Source of the DNA: Paenibacillus polymyxa
Lineage (GTDB): Bacteria > Bacillota > Bacilli > Paenibacillales > Paenibacillaceae
Length of the DNA: 64,000 nt
NCBI RefSeq assembly: GCF_018614975.1
Contig: NZ_JAGGNR010000011.1
Location: forward strand, 248,001-312,000
Reading direction: 5' to 3'
The notes under the pieces are model-generated. The model saw nothing but the letters and a program-made list of their open reading frames with translations, made no database searches and was not told the DNA's origin. The translations under genes and the position numbers were made by a program. Of the stretch, positions 7,947-16,408 are shown in pieces. Position 1 is the stretch's first letter. Every line of letters starts with the position of its first letter.

Positions 7947-9293
7947 ATGTATAAACGTTTAAGTTCAGTTATGTTTCCGATATTTGCGGTTCTGCTGGTC
8001 GGTGCGCTCGTGTGGGGCTATCAGGAGAATCAGGAGAAGAATGCAATTCTGATCAAGGCAGAGAATCAATATCAGCGTGCCTTTCACGATTTATCTTTTC
8101 ATATGGACAAATTGCATTCGGAGATTGGTAACACCTTGGCGGTTCACTCTACATCACAGGGGATGCATCGCAAAGGTTTGATGAATGTTTGGCGACTCAC
8201 CAGTGAAGCGCAGAATGAGATCAACCAACTGCCACTCACCATGCTGCCATTTAACGAGACGGAGGAGTTTCTCTCGCGTATTTCCAACTTTGCCTATCGG
8301 GCGTCGATGCGTGATCTAACAAACGAACCGCTAAGTGAGAAGGAAATGGGCAACCTGAAAAAGCTGTATCAGAATTCATCCGAGATTACCAAGAATCTGC
8401 AGGATGTGCAGGAGAAAGTCCTGACGGACCGATTGCGCTGGATGGATGCAGAGACTGCCATGGCAACGCAAGAGCAAACTATGGACAACACGATTGTTGA
8501 TGGTTTTCGTACTGTGAACAAAAAGGTACAGGAATACCCGGAGCTTGATTGGGGTCCTTCCGTATCTAATATCTATGCTAAACGATCAGTGAAGAAACTG
8601 GACGGCTTGCCAGTGACCAAAGAACAGATTCAGAGCAAGGCTGCAAAATTCTCTAATGTGGACAGTAGCAAAATCCAAGTGCAGGAGAACGGCAAAGGAA
8701 CAGACTGGGAGTCCTACACTGCCACGATTGACCATGCCAACAATGGTAAACTGATGATGGATTTCACCCGTAATGGCGGAATGCTGATCTCTTACAGTAA
8801 TACGCGTCCAATCGGTACCAAAAAAGTGTCTCGTCAGAATGCCATGGCTAAAGCAGATCAATTTCTAATGAACAAAGGCTATAAGGATATGAAGGCTGTA
8901 AACTACGATGAATATGGTAATCTGGGTAACCTTACTTATGTGCGTAAGCAAGGAGACACCTTGATCTATCCCGAGAAAATGTCAGTTCGTGTAGGTTTGG
9001 ATACAGGCGAAGTAACCGGCTTCCAGGCGAGTGACTTTGTCTACGAACATAATGACAAGCGCAAAATTCCGAAAGCAACTCTTACGGAGCAACAAGTGCG
9101 CAAAAAGCTTAATTCGGAGTTTGAAGAACATTATGTTCGCAAATCCTTGATTGAGAATGATTACAGCAAAGAAGTATTGTGTTATGAATTCGGAGGGAAA
9201 ATTAACGGTTCCCGTTACCGGATATACATTAATGCGAATACAGGAATAGAAGAAGCGGTTGAAGAGATCAAACCGGTCAATGCAACCTCATAA
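7947..9293 (+). CDS. ypeB: Spore germination protein YpeB
   Basis: YpeB is a membrane-anchored spore protein needed for localisation and stability of the cortex-lytic enzyme SleB. The 448 residues begin with one signal-anchor helix (residues 8-25). A helical coiled region follows to about 200, and then PepSY-type repeats (about 215-440) containing the conserved TRPIGTKKVSRQNA and NANTGIEEAVEEI segments. GAAAGGAGA precedes the ATG. In Bacillus, sleB and ypeB form one operon and the two proteins depend on each other; here sleB is absent next to ypeB. Expression should be forespore-specific, but I could not assign a clear sigma-G promoter. Confidence 0.93.
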   Translation: MYKRLSSVMFPIFAVLLVGALVWGYQENQEKNAILIKAENQYQRAFHDLSFHMDKLHSEIGNTLAVHSTSQGMHRKGLMNVWRLTSEAQNEINQLPLTMLPFNETEEFLSRISNFAYRASMRDLTNEPLSEKEMGNLKKLYQNSSEITKNLQDVQEKVLTDRLRWMDAETAMATQEQTMDNTIVDGFRTVNKKVQEYPELDWGPSVSNIYAKRSVKKLDGLPVTKEQIQSKAAKFSNVDSSKIQVQENGKGTDWESYTATIDHANNGKLMMDFTRNGGMLISYSNTRPIGTKKVSRQNAMAKADQFLMNKGYKDMKAVNYDEYGNLGNLTYVRKQGDTLIYPEKMSVRVGLDTGEVTGFQASDFVYEHNDKRKIPKATLTEQQVRKKLNSEFEEHYVRKSLIENDYSKEVLCYEFGGKINGSRYRIYINANTGIEEAVEEIKPVNATS

Positions 9294-9336
9294 AAAGATG
9301 GATAATTTAAATTTGAAGTTGAGCGAATAACTGCGG

Positions 9337-9362
9337 CAGACCACGATGTGGTCTGTTTTTTC
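9337..9362 (+). terminator. Intrinsic terminator of ypeB
   Basis: CAGACCAC (9337-9344) and GTGGTCTG (9348-9355) form a perfect 8-bp stem, followed by TTTTTT. Confidence 0.9.
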
Positions 9363-9384
9363 TTGTTCAATGTGAGAAAGGTCA

Positions 9385-9393
9385 TGGTATAAT
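9385..9393 (+). promoter_or_regulatory. Extended -10 promoter of the PilZ gene
   Basis: TGGTATAAT (9385-9393) is an extended -10 element. The best -35 match is TTCAAT (9366-9371) at 16 nt. Transcription would start near 9400, 26-41 nt before the candidate start codons. Confidence 0.55.
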
Positions 9394-9440
9394 AGTCCTT
9401 GTACATACGAAGATAAATACATAAAGTGGCGGTGAATAGC

Positions 9441-10094
9441 TTGTTTCCTAAAATAAATGAAATTTTATACATCCAGATTGCTTCTGCAGATGAAAAAGAG
9501 GAACACAAAGAGTACAAATCACGCATTGCAGATATGGATGATAGCAGTTTTCTGATTGAGGTACCGATGCAACAAGGAAGCAGTCGTCTGAAAAGGCTCT
9601 TTTTCGGAGAGGAATTGTCTATTTCATATATTACGGAGGATGGGGTCCGGCATTATTTTAATACTTATGTTACGGGATTTGAAGAAGATGTGGTCCGTCT
9701 TGTTCGTATCCACAAACCTCTTCCGAGCGATATATCCAAAATACAACGTCGCAGCTTTCTTCGCGTTCATGCAAACCTCGAATTAGCCATCCAGAGTGAA
9801 GATCTGACCCGTGCCATCGGATTGACTGAAGATATTGGTGGCGGTGGATTGTCCATCTACGGCGAAACAGGGTTTTCAATAGCTGAAGGTCAAAAACTGA
9901 AATGCTGGTTACTGGTTCCCTACCGGAACTCAACCATCGAACATGTGAATTTTGAAGCTGAAGTTGTGCGTATTAAAACCCTGGAAACCGGCAGACAGCT
10001 ATGCATGCTGAAATTTGTGCAGATTTCAGATTCGGAGCGCCAGAAAATTATCAAGTTTTGTTTCGAACGGCAACTGGACTATCGCACGAAATAG
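9441..10094 (+). CDS. ypfA: PilZ-domain flagellar brake protein (YpfA/MotI/DgrA type)
   Basis: The N-terminal half is the YcgR/YpfA-type domain. The PilZ domain follows, beginning with QRRSFLRVHA (RxxxR c-di-GMP motif) near residue 98 and continuing with DIGGGGLS in the place of the (D/N)xSxxG motif. In B. subtilis YpfA (MotI) binds c-di-GMP and acts as a clutch on the flagellar motor. The start is uncertain. TTG 9441 has GGCGGTGA at good spacing, while GTG 9426 and GTG 9432 lack one, so I favour TTG 9441. Position before ypfB and cmk matches Bacillus gene order. Confidence 0.85.
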   Translation: MFPKINEILYIQIASADEKEEHKEYKSRIADMDDSSFLIEVPMQQGSSRLKRLFFGEELSISYITEDGVRHYFNTYVTGFEEDVVRLVRIHKPLPSDISKIQRRSFLRVHANLELAIQSEDLTRAIGLTEDIGGGGLSIYGETGFSIAEGQKLKCWLLVPYRNSTIEHVNFEAEVVRIKTLETGRQLCMLKFVQISDSERQKIIKFCFERQLDYRTK

Positions 10095-10156
10095 GAATGT
10101 TGTGGCATAAAGAGAGTGAACTGCGGGTACCGTAATGAAAAAATGGAGGTATTCCC

Positions 10157-10381
10157 TTGAATTATCGTCATGCAACCCGCAGATATGAACGACTTTATTA
10201 TGTTTTCTCCAGGCGAATGGAACGAAAGGTTACGATTCTGATTACAGCCCTTATAATCCTGCTTGTGGTGTATCAATTACTGCTGTTGGTACCAGGTTTC
10301 AAAAAGAATTTGACCACCATTGACCGTCTGGAAGGCACACCCATTCAAGTGCAGTCTTTAAATGATTATCAACATCCGTGA
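10157..10381 (+). CDS. YpfB-like small membrane protein (DUF5359 family)
   Basis: The 74-residue protein has a basic N-terminus (MNYRHATRRYERLYYVFSRR), one membrane helix near 26-46 (VTILITALIILLVVYQLLLL) and a short polar tail. The length and position between the PilZ gene and cmk match B. subtilis ypfB. Function is unknown. The start is TTG 10157, decided by GGAGGT at 10145-10150. Confidence 0.75.
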   Translation: MNYRHATRRYERLYYVFSRRMERKVTILITALIILLVVYQLLLLVPGFKKNLTTIDRLEGTPIQVQSLNDYQHP

Positions 10382-10392
10382 TTTGTCTGTTT

Positions 10393-10421
10393 TTGCATCC
10401 ATGTGTAGAGTGTGGTATAAT
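10393..10421 (+). promoter_or_regulatory. Sigma-A promoter of the cmk operon
   Basis: TTGCAT (10393-10398), a 17-nt spacer and TATAAT (10416-10421) with an upstream TGG (extended -10). Transcription would start near 10428. Confidence 0.75.
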
Positions 10422-10431
10422 TTTCACGATG

Positions 10432-10451
10432 CAGGCAATGCCTGTTTTTTT
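10432..10451 (+). terminator. Short terminator-like hairpin in the cmk leader
   Basis: CAGGC (10432-10436), AAT, GCCTG (10440-10444), then TTTTTTT. The stem has only 5 bp. It could end the upstream transcript or reduce transcription from the promoter that lies immediately before it. Confidence 0.45.
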
Positions 10452-10484
10452 ATTGAGGTTTATCGTTTGAGGAGGAATGCCCCG

Positions 10485-11189
10485 TTGGCAAGCCAGAACA
10501 CATCAGAGAACGGGAAAATGAACGTTGCAATTGACGGACCTGCCGGTGCCGGGAAAAGCACGGTGGCCCGATTGGTTGCAGAGGCGCTCGCGTATGTATA
10601 CGTCGACACAGGCGCAATGTACCGTGCGGTAACCTTGCACATGCTTCGGAAAGATATTGCGCCGGAAGAAGTGACACAGGTACTTCAGGAAGCCCAAAAG
10701 CTGGTCATTGATTTACAACCGGATCCCGACGGACAGAAAGTGTTCTGTAATGGGGAAGAAGTAACCTCGGAAATCCGCTCCCGTGAAGTGACGGGAATCG
10801 TGTCCCGATATGCGCAAATCGAGGGGCTGCGTACGCAATTAGTGGATACTCAGCGGCAAATGGCTTTGCGCAAGGGCGTCGTCATGGATGGACGCGATAT
10901 CGGAACGACAGTATTGCCCGATGCGGAAGTGAAAATCTTCATGACTGCCAGTGTCGAAGAGCGTGCACTTCGCCGCTTCAAAGAACTGGACCCCTCTGAA
11001 GGACTGACGTTGCAACAGCTGGAGCGAGACATTGCCACCCGTGACAGATTGGATGAGAATCGGGAAATTTCCCCACTACGTTGTGCTGAGGATGCTATCG
11101 TCCTTGATACAACGGAGATGAACATTCATGAAGTGGTTGACAAAATCGTATCTTATTGCACAATGGTCAGAGGAGAGATCGGTCTATGA
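10485..11189 (+). CDS. cmk: Cytidylate kinase
   Basis: Cmk phosphorylates CMP and dCMP to the diphosphates with ATP, in nucleotide salvage and in recycling CMP from lipid synthesis. The P-loop GPAGAGKST is at residues 17-25 and the conserved DGRDIGT segment near 127-133. DTGAMYRAVT and the C-terminal RCAEDAIVLDTTEM are also present. The start TTG 10485 is set by GGAGG at 10471-10475; an internal ATG at 10518 would give a shorter form. The 234-residue length fits the family. The stop overlaps the plsC start (ATGA), so the two are coupled. Confidence 0.95.
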   Translation: MASQNTSENGKMNVAIDGPAGAGKSTVARLVAEALAYVYVDTGAMYRAVTLHMLRKDIAPEEVTQVLQEAQKLVIDLQPDPDGQKVFCNGEEVTSEIRSREVTGIVSRYAQIEGLRTQLVDTQRQMALRKGVVMDGRDIGTTVLPDAEVKIFMTASVEERALRRFKELDPSEGLTLQQLERDIATRDRLDENREISPLRCAEDAIVLDTTEMNIHEVVDKIVSYCTMVRGEIGL

Positions 11190-11773
11190 TTTACACATTT
11201 TGCAGCACATTACTGCGGATCATTTACACCATTCTTTTCCGCCTGGAGGCCGTTGGACGGGAGAATATTCCGAAAGAAGGCGGCGTACTTTTATGTTCCA
11301 ATCATATTAGTAACTTCGATCCTCCAACCGTTGGTATCAAAATTCGCCGTAAGGTGCGTTTCATGGCCAAAAGCGAATTGTTTGAAATTCCGGTACTCGG
11401 CCGAATTATTAAAGCCGTGGGCGCTTTCCCCGTTAAACGTGGAGGTGTCAGCAAGGAATCCATCAAAACCTCACTCAATATTTTGCGTGATGGTCAAGTG
11501 CTTGGAATCTTCCCCTCGGGAAGCCGTCACAATGATGGAGGTATCGGCAAAAAAGGGGCAGCGAGTTTTGCTCTCCGCAGTGGCGCTACAGTTATTCCTA
11601 CTGCTATTATCGGTAACTACAAAGTTTTTCGTAAGATGAAAGTTGTATATGGAGCACCAGTAAGTTTGGACGAGTTCAAGGAAGACCCATCTGGAGAAGC
11701 TCTGGAGAAGGCGACTGAAAAAATTATGTCCAAGATAAACGAAATGGTGCAAACGGGCGTGCCAAGCAAGTAG
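11186..11773 (+). CDS. plsC: 1-acyl-sn-glycerol-3-phosphate acyltransferase PlsC
   Basis: PlsC transfers an acyl group to lysophosphatidic acid to give phosphatidic acid at the membrane. The 195-residue protein shows the catalytic SNHISNFD (NHxxxxD) near residue 37-44, the substrate motif FPVKRGG near 78, and FPSGSRHNDGG near 111, the Firmicute form of the EGTR motif. The ATG overlaps the cmk stop and is preceded by AGAGGAGAG. PlsY and GpsA, which supply its substrate, are encoded 3.5 kb downstream. Confidence 0.93.
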   Translation: MIYTFCSTLLRIIYTILFRLEAVGRENIPKEGGVLLCSNHISNFDPPTVGIKIRRKVRFMAKSELFEIPVLGRIIKAVGAFPVKRGGVSKESIKTSLNILRDGQVLGIFPSGSRHNDGGIGKKGAASFALRSGATVIPTAIIGNYKVFRKMKVVYGAPVSLDEFKEDPSGEALEKATEKIMSKINEMVQTGVPSK

Positions 11774-11787
11774 TGGCATCGTCGTTA

Positions 11788-11839
11788 ACTGAGTGCATGT
11801 TTCCATATTTTTGAGGGAGACTAAGCTTGAGCACTCAGT
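11788..11839 (+). repeat. Long-looped inverted repeat in the leader of the S1-domain gene
   Basis: ACTGAGTGC (11788-11796) and GCACTCAGT (11831-11839) are perfect 9-bp arms. Inside, GTTTCC and GGGAGAC can extend the structure. There is no U-run after it, so it does not look like a terminator. It lies 76 nt before the start codon of the S1-domain protein gene. Confidence 0.6.
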
Positions 11840-11914
11840 GATGAAAGTGTTTTGAACTCTGCTACAGGCAGGTTTGAATATAATGGGGTTTTTGAATTGA
11901 GGAGGGTATTTGAC

Positions 11915-13129
11915 ATGTCGGAAGAAATGAAAAATCAAGAAGCAACCCAAGATGAGTTGGATCAATTCGTTTCCTTGAAAAAAGGAGATACCGTAAAAGG
12001 AACCATCGTCAAATTGGAAGATAACCAAGCCTATGTGAGCATTGGATATAAATATGACGGTGTCATTCCAATTCGTGAACTGTCTTCATTACATGTTGAC
12101 AGCGCGTCTGACGCAGTAGAAGTTGGACAAGAAGTTGAAGCTAAAGTTCTTAGCATCGACGACGAGAAAGAAAAACTCGTTCTGTCCAAACGTGCAATCG
12201 ACAGCGAAAACGCATGGGATCAATTGCAAAAGCATTTTGAAGACCAAGACGTATTCGAGGTTGTTGTAGGTGATGTTGTTAAAGGCGGACTGGTAGCAGA
12301 CGTGGGGGTACGTGGATTTATCCCGGCTTCCATGGTTGAGCGCCATTTCGTTGAAGACTTCAGCGACTACAAAGGACGCACACTGCGTGTTAAAGTGAAA
12401 GAGATCGACCGTGAGAACAACAAAGTGATCCTTTCCCAAAAAGACGTACTGGAGCAAGAATTCGAAGCAAACAAAGCTACAGTAATGGCTGGTTTGCAAG
12501 AAGGTCAAGTGATCGAAGGTACAGTACAACGCTTGACTCAATTCGGTGCATTCGTTGATGTGGGCGGAGTTGACGGTTTGGTTCACGTATCCGAGCTGGC
12601 TTGGACACACGTTGAAAAACCATCCGACGTACTGTCTGAAGGTGATAAAGTTAGTGTGAAAGTGCTGAAAGTTGACCCTGAAAAAGGCAAAATCAGCCTG
12701 AGCATGAAAGCTGTTCAACCAGGTCCTTGGGAAACAGCAAGCGAAAAATTTAATTCCAGCGATATCGTAACAGGTGTTGTAAAACGTCTGGTCGACTTCG
12801 GTGCATTTGTTGAAATCGCTCCTGGTGTTGAGGGACTTGTGCATATCTCGCAAATCTCCCACAAACACATCGGCACTCCTCATGAAGTGTTGAAAGAAGG
12901 ACAAGAAGTTCAAGTTAAAATCTTGGACATGAACCCTTCTGAGCAACGTGTAAGCTTGAGCATCAAAGAAACAGAAGAAGCTCCAGCTCAACCACAAAAA
13001 TCAGAAAGACCTTCAAGAAACAACGCTCCGCGTGAAGAAATCAACAATCCAAACGTTTCCTTGAACAATCAAGGTATGAGCACTACGCTCGGCGAACTGT
13101 TTGGAGACAAACTCAGCAAATTCAAATAA
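11915..13129 (+). CDS. rpsA: S1 RNA-binding domain protein, 30S ribosomal protein S1 homologue (YpfD)
   Basis: The 404-residue protein contains four S1 domains starting near residues 15, 100, 185 and 270. Each begins with a GDxVxGxVxxL-type strand and carries FGAFV- or RGFIP-like core motifs. The C-terminal ~50 residues are polar and disordered and end in ELFGDKLSKFK. It is the Firmicute S1 homologue, shorter than the six-domain E. coli protein. It binds mRNA and may help initiation on weak ribosome binding sites. ATG 11915 is preceded by GAGGAGGG. A candidate -10 TATAAT lies at 11879-11884. Confidence 0.92.
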   Translation: MSEEMKNQEATQDELDQFVSLKKGDTVKGTIVKLEDNQAYVSIGYKYDGVIPIRELSSLHVDSASDAVEVGQEVEAKVLSIDDEKEKLVLSKRAIDSENAWDQLQKHFEDQDVFEVVVGDVVKGGLVADVGVRGFIPASMVERHFVEDFSDYKGRTLRVKVKEIDRENNKVILSQKDVLEQEFEANKATVMAGLQEGQVIEGTVQRLTQFGAFVDVGGVDGLVHVSELAWTHVEKPSDVLSEGDKVSVKVLKVDPEKGKISLSMKAVQPGPWETASEKFNSSDIVTGVVKRLVDFGAFVEIAPGVEGLVHISQISHKHIGTPHEVLKEGQEVQVKILDMNPSEQRVSLSIKETEEAPAQPQKSERPSRNNAPREEINNPNVSLNNQGMSTTLGELFGDKLSKFK

Positions 13130-13188
13130 GTTAACAATGCATGGTTCTTAGTTATATACTGCATATTTTGCTGAATATCAAAAGCAAG

Positions 13189-13224
13189 ATCGGCGAGCCC
13201 AAGGCGGGTTCGCCGATTGTTTTT
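13189..13224 (+). terminator. Intrinsic terminator after the S1-domain gene
   Basis: ATCGGCGAGCCC (13189-13200) pairs with GGGTTCGCCGAT (13206-13217), followed by TGTTTTTATT. Confidence 0.9.
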
Positions 13225-13250
13225 ATTGCGAGTAATTTGGCATGAAACGT

Positions 13251-13279
13251 TAGCCAAGACATATCTTTTTTGCTATGAT
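13251..13279 (+). promoter_or_regulatory. Promoter of the der-plsY-gpsA operon
   Basis: TAGCCA (13251-13256), a 17-nt spacer and TATGAT (13274-13279) with an upstream TGC extended -10. An inverted repeat, TTGGC (13237-13241) and GCCAA (13253-13257), overlaps the -35. Confidence 0.5.
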
Positions 13280-13314
13280 GAGTATCGTAAGTATGGACAG
13301 GAGGAGTGGAATGT

Positions 13315-14637
13315 ATGGCAAGACCCGTTGTGGCAATTGTCGGACGACCGAACGTGGGTAAATCCACCATTTTCAATCGGATCATCGGCGACAGACTGGC
13401 CATTGTGGAAGATAAGCCGGGCATTACCCGTGACCGCATATATGGAATCGGTGAATGGAACGGTAAACCATTTAGTATTATTGATACAGGTGGTATCGAA
13501 ATTGATGGTGAAGATGTAATTTTAAAATCGATTCGGATGCAAGCAGAGCTTGCTATTGAAGAAGCGGATGTTATTGTATTCATGTGTGATGCAAAAGCAG
13601 GTATTACGCAATCGGACGAAGAGGTAGCAGAGATGCTCTACCGCTCAGGCAAGCCTATTGTTGTAGCCGTTAACAAAGTGGATAATATCGGACGAAGTGA
13701 GCTCATTTATGAGTTTTATGGATTTGGTTTCGGTGATCCCATCGGCGTATCCGGAAGTCACGGCACAGGTGTAGGTGATTTGCTTGATGCAATTGTGGAG
13801 AAGTTGCCAGAACTTGAGGAAGAGACATACGATGAAGATGTCATTCGTGTAGCTCTGATCGGACGTCCTAATGTGGGTAAATCTTCACTAGTGAACGCGA
13901 TTCTGGGTGAAGAGCGTGTCATTGTAAGTGACGTGGCTGGAACGACCCGGGATGCGATTGATACACCTTTTGAAAAAGACGGCCAACGTTACGTGCTGAT
14001 TGATACAGCAGGTATGCGTAAGCGTGGTAAGGTATATGAAACAACTGAGAAATACAGTGTAATGCGTGCGATGCGTGCGATTGAGCGTGCAGATGTTGTT
14101 CTGATTGTCATTAATGGTGAAGAAGGCATTATTGAACAGGACAAGCATATTGCAGGATATGCCTTCGAAGCTGGTAAAGCGTCATTGTTTGTTGTGAACA
14201 AATGGGACGTGGTAGAGAAGCATGACAAAACGATGAAAGAGTTTGAGCGAAAAATACGGGATCACTTCCTGTTTATGACTTATGCTCCGGTTGTATTCTT
14301 GTCAGCCCTCACAAAACAACGCTTACAAAAACTGTTGCCGGTTGTGCAACGTGTAGCAGAACAACACTCGTTACGTGTGCAGACACATCTGCTTAACGAT
14401 GTGGTGTCTGATGCGGTTGCGATTAATCCTCCGCCAACAGATAAAGGACGGAGAATGAGAATTAACTATGTGACTCAGGTTGCAGTTAAACCGCCGACCA
14501 TGGTTATTTTTGTGAACGACCCTGAGTTGATGCACTTCTCATATGAGCGCTATTTGGAGAATAAAATTCGTGCAGCGTTTGATTTCGAAGGAACACCAAT
14601 TCGCATATTTACTCGGAAGAAGTCCGACGAAAGTTAG
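13315..14637 (+). CDS. der: Ribosome biogenesis GTPase Der (EngA)
   Basis: Der is an essential GTPase with two tandem G domains that acts in 50S subunit assembly. The first P-loop is GRPNVGKST at residues ~9-17 and the second GRPNVGKSS at ~183-191. DTGG and DTAG (G3), NKVD and NKWD (G4) are present in each, and a KH-like C-terminal domain begins near 355. The 440-residue length is normal. ATG 13315 is chosen because GGAGGAG sits 9 nt upstream. Confidence 0.97.
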   Translation: MARPVVAIVGRPNVGKSTIFNRIIGDRLAIVEDKPGITRDRIYGIGEWNGKPFSIIDTGGIEIDGEDVILKSIRMQAELAIEEADVIVFMCDAKAGITQSDEEVAEMLYRSGKPIVVAVNKVDNIGRSELIYEFYGFGFGDPIGVSGSHGTGVGDLLDAIVEKLPELEEETYDEDVIRVALIGRPNVGKSSLVNAILGEERVIVSDVAGTTRDAIDTPFEKDGQRYVLIDTAGMRKRGKVYETTEKYSVMRAMRAIERADVVLIVINGEEGIIEQDKHIAGYAFEAGKASLFVVNKWDVVEKHDKTMKEFERKIRDHFLFMTYAPVVFLSALTKQRLQKLLPVVQRVAEQHSLRVQTHLLNDVVSDAVAINPPPTDKGRRMRINYVTQVAVKPPTMVIFVNDPELMHFSYERYLENKIRAAFDFEGTPIRIFTRKKSDES

Positions 14638-14648
14638 GGGAGAAGTGT

Positions 14649-15272
14649 GTGATTTTACAAATCGCAGCGATTGTACTGAGTTATCTGCTCGGTTCGATCA
14701 GCTTTAGTGTCCTCCTTGCCAAAGCAATACGGGGGATCGATATTCGTCAGCACGGAAGCGGAAACGCGGGAGCTACCAATACATTACGTATTTTGGGTAA
14801 AGGACCGGCAGTTGCTGTTCTGTTACTTGATGTACTTAAGGGTATTGCAGCTGTATGGATTGGAATCTGGCTGAGTGACGGTTCTGCCTGGATTCCTGCA
14901 CTCAGTGGTATAGCAGCCATCGCAGGACATAACTGGCCGCTTTACTTCCATTTTCGTGGAGGAAAAGGCATTGCCACAGCCATTGGTGTTCTGGTGAGTC
15001 TTGCTTTCATACCTGCGTTATGTGCTGGGGTGATCGCCATTCTGTCTATTGTATTGACACGCTATGTTTCATTGGGGTCTCTGATTTTTGTAGCATTTAC
15101 ACCCATCTTTATCTTGGTATTACCCGGATATTCAATGAATATCTTCTGGGGGAGTCTGATTATTTGTCTGTTTGCGTTCTGGAGACATCGCACCAACATT
15201 GCGAAGCTCGCCAAAGGACAGGAAAATAAATTGGGATCGAAAAACCCTGGAGGGGGTAAACGAGTTGTCTAA
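14649..15272 (+). CDS. plsY: Glycerol-3-phosphate acyltransferase PlsY
   Basis: PlsY moves the acyl group from acyl-phosphate to glycerol-3-phosphate, the first step of phosphatidic acid synthesis in Gram-positive bacteria. The 207-residue protein has five membrane segments and the family motifs GSGNAGATN (near 38), HNWPLYFHFRGGKG (near 97) and the C-terminal RHRTNIAKL. The start is GTG 14649, with AGGGGAG upstream. It overlaps gpsA by 8 nt. PlsY, GpsA and PlsC lie within 5 kb and work in one pathway. Confidence 0.95.
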   Translation: MILQIAAIVLSYLLGSISFSVLLAKAIRGIDIRQHGSGNAGATNTLRILGKGPAVAVLLLDVLKGIAAVWIGIWLSDGSAWIPALSGIAAIAGHNWPLYFHFRGGKGIATAIGVLVSLAFIPALCAGVIAILSIVLTRYVSLGSLIFVAFTPIFILVLPGYSMNIFWGSLIICLFAFWRHRTNIAKLAKGQENKLGSKNPGGGKRVV

Positions 15273-16305
15273 AAAAGTTGCTGTTCTGGTCGCTGGAAGC
15301 TGGGGGACAGCTCTGGCCAGTGTACTCGCCGCCAATCAGTTGGATGTGATGATGTGGACACGTGGTGAAGACCAGGCAAACGAAATCAATAGCAAGCACA
15401 CCAATACTCGCTATCTTCCAGATGCGGAGCTTTCAACACGGATACAAGCAACAACTGATATGGAAGCTGCGGTGGAAGGCGCTATAGCTGTGTTAATTGT
15501 TGCGCCTTCATCAGCCATGCGTGCAGTTACGAACCAGCTTAAGGCTTATTACAAGCCTGAGATGTTAGTCATTCATGCAACCAAAGGTTTTGAGACAGAA
15601 AGCCTGAAACGGATGTCCACAGTCATTTCAGAAGAGCTTGAATTTGAAGAAGGACGTGTGGTTGTTCTTTCTGGCCCAAGCCATGCGGAAGAAGTGGTGA
15701 AGCGTTGTCCAACGACGGTTGTTGTAGCTTCACTGGATAAGGCATCTGCCGAGTCTGCCCAAGCTTTGTTTATGAATGCCTATTTCAGGGTTTACACGAA
15801 TCGGGACATGATCGGTGTTGAGCTTGCGGGCGCATTCAAAAATATCATTGCTCTTGGTGCTGGCATGTCCGATGGTCTTCAATTTGGTGATAATGCCAAA
15901 GCCGCTTTGCTAACACGAGGTCTGGCAGAGATCACACGTATTGGTGTTGAGATGGGAGCGAATCCGCTAACGTTTTCGGGACTTGCTGGAATCGGGGATC
16001 TGGTTGTAACGGCTACAAGTCAGCACAGTCGGAACTGGAGAGCAGGTTCCATGTTGGGCCAGGGACAGAAGTTGGATGATGTTCTGAAGTCCATGGGCAT
16101 GGTGGTAGAAGGCATTCGAACTACGCAAGCTGCCTATTTCATCTCACAAAAATACGGTGTGCAAATGCCAATTGCGGATCAGTTATATCACGTTTTATTC
16201 CAGGAGAGACAGCCGCGTGATGCGGTTGAAGCCTTGATGGGACGTGACCCGAAGACTGAAATGGAAGTCATGAAGCTTGAAACCTGGGAGCAGTGGCATT
16301 CCTGA
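15265..16305 (+). CDS. gpsA: NAD(P)-dependent glycerol-3-phosphate dehydrogenase
   Basis: GpsA reduces dihydroxyacetone phosphate to sn-glycerol-3-phosphate for phospholipid synthesis. The 346-residue protein shows VLSGPSHAEEV, GVELAGAFKNIIALGAGMSDGL (shown by its two parts around the catalytic Lys), and GLAGIGDLVVTATS. The N-terminal dinucleotide motif reads VAGSWG, where most family members have GAGSWG; the first Gly of GxGxxG is replaced by Val (codon GTC). The start is TTG 15265, decided by GGAGGGGG at 15249-15256, inside the end of plsY. Confidence 0.95.
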   Translation: MSKKVAVLVAGSWGTALASVLAANQLDVMMWTRGEDQANEINSKHTNTRYLPDAELSTRIQATTDMEAAVEGAIAVLIVAPSSAMRAVTNQLKAYYKPEMLVIHATKGFETESLKRMSTVISEELEFEEGRVVVLSGPSHAEEVVKRCPTTVVVASLDKASAESAQALFMNAYFRVYTNRDMIGVELAGAFKNIIALGAGMSDGLQFGDNAKAALLTRGLAEITRIGVEMGANPLTFSGLAGIGDLVVTATSQHSRNWRAGSMLGQGQKLDDVLKSMGMVVEGIRTTQAAYFISQKYGVQMPIADQLYHVLFQERQPRDAVEALMGRDPKTEMEVMKLETWEQWHS

Positions 16306-16349
16306 TTGTAATGAGCCTAAATGTACCTTGTGAAATAAGAAGCTTATTC

Positions 16350-16377
16350 ACCTTTTCTGTAGCAGACTCATACTATA
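16350..16377 (+). promoter_or_regulatory. Candidate sigma-K-type promoter of spoVIF
   Basis: CATACTATA (16369-16377) matches the sigma-K -10 pattern CATANNNTA. A -35 AC (16350-16351) lies 17 nt upstream. The gene it serves is a late sporulation gene, which fits. Confidence 0.5.
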
Positions 16378-16408
16378 CACATGAGTATTGCCGGAGGAGG
16401 GGAGACGA

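Noticed and set aside
12089..12997. 302-codon open frame on the minus strand opposite the S1-domain gene
   Set aside because: Composition is dominated by Phe, Cys and His, as expected for the reverse of a Glu/Lys/Val-rich gene; no start signal.
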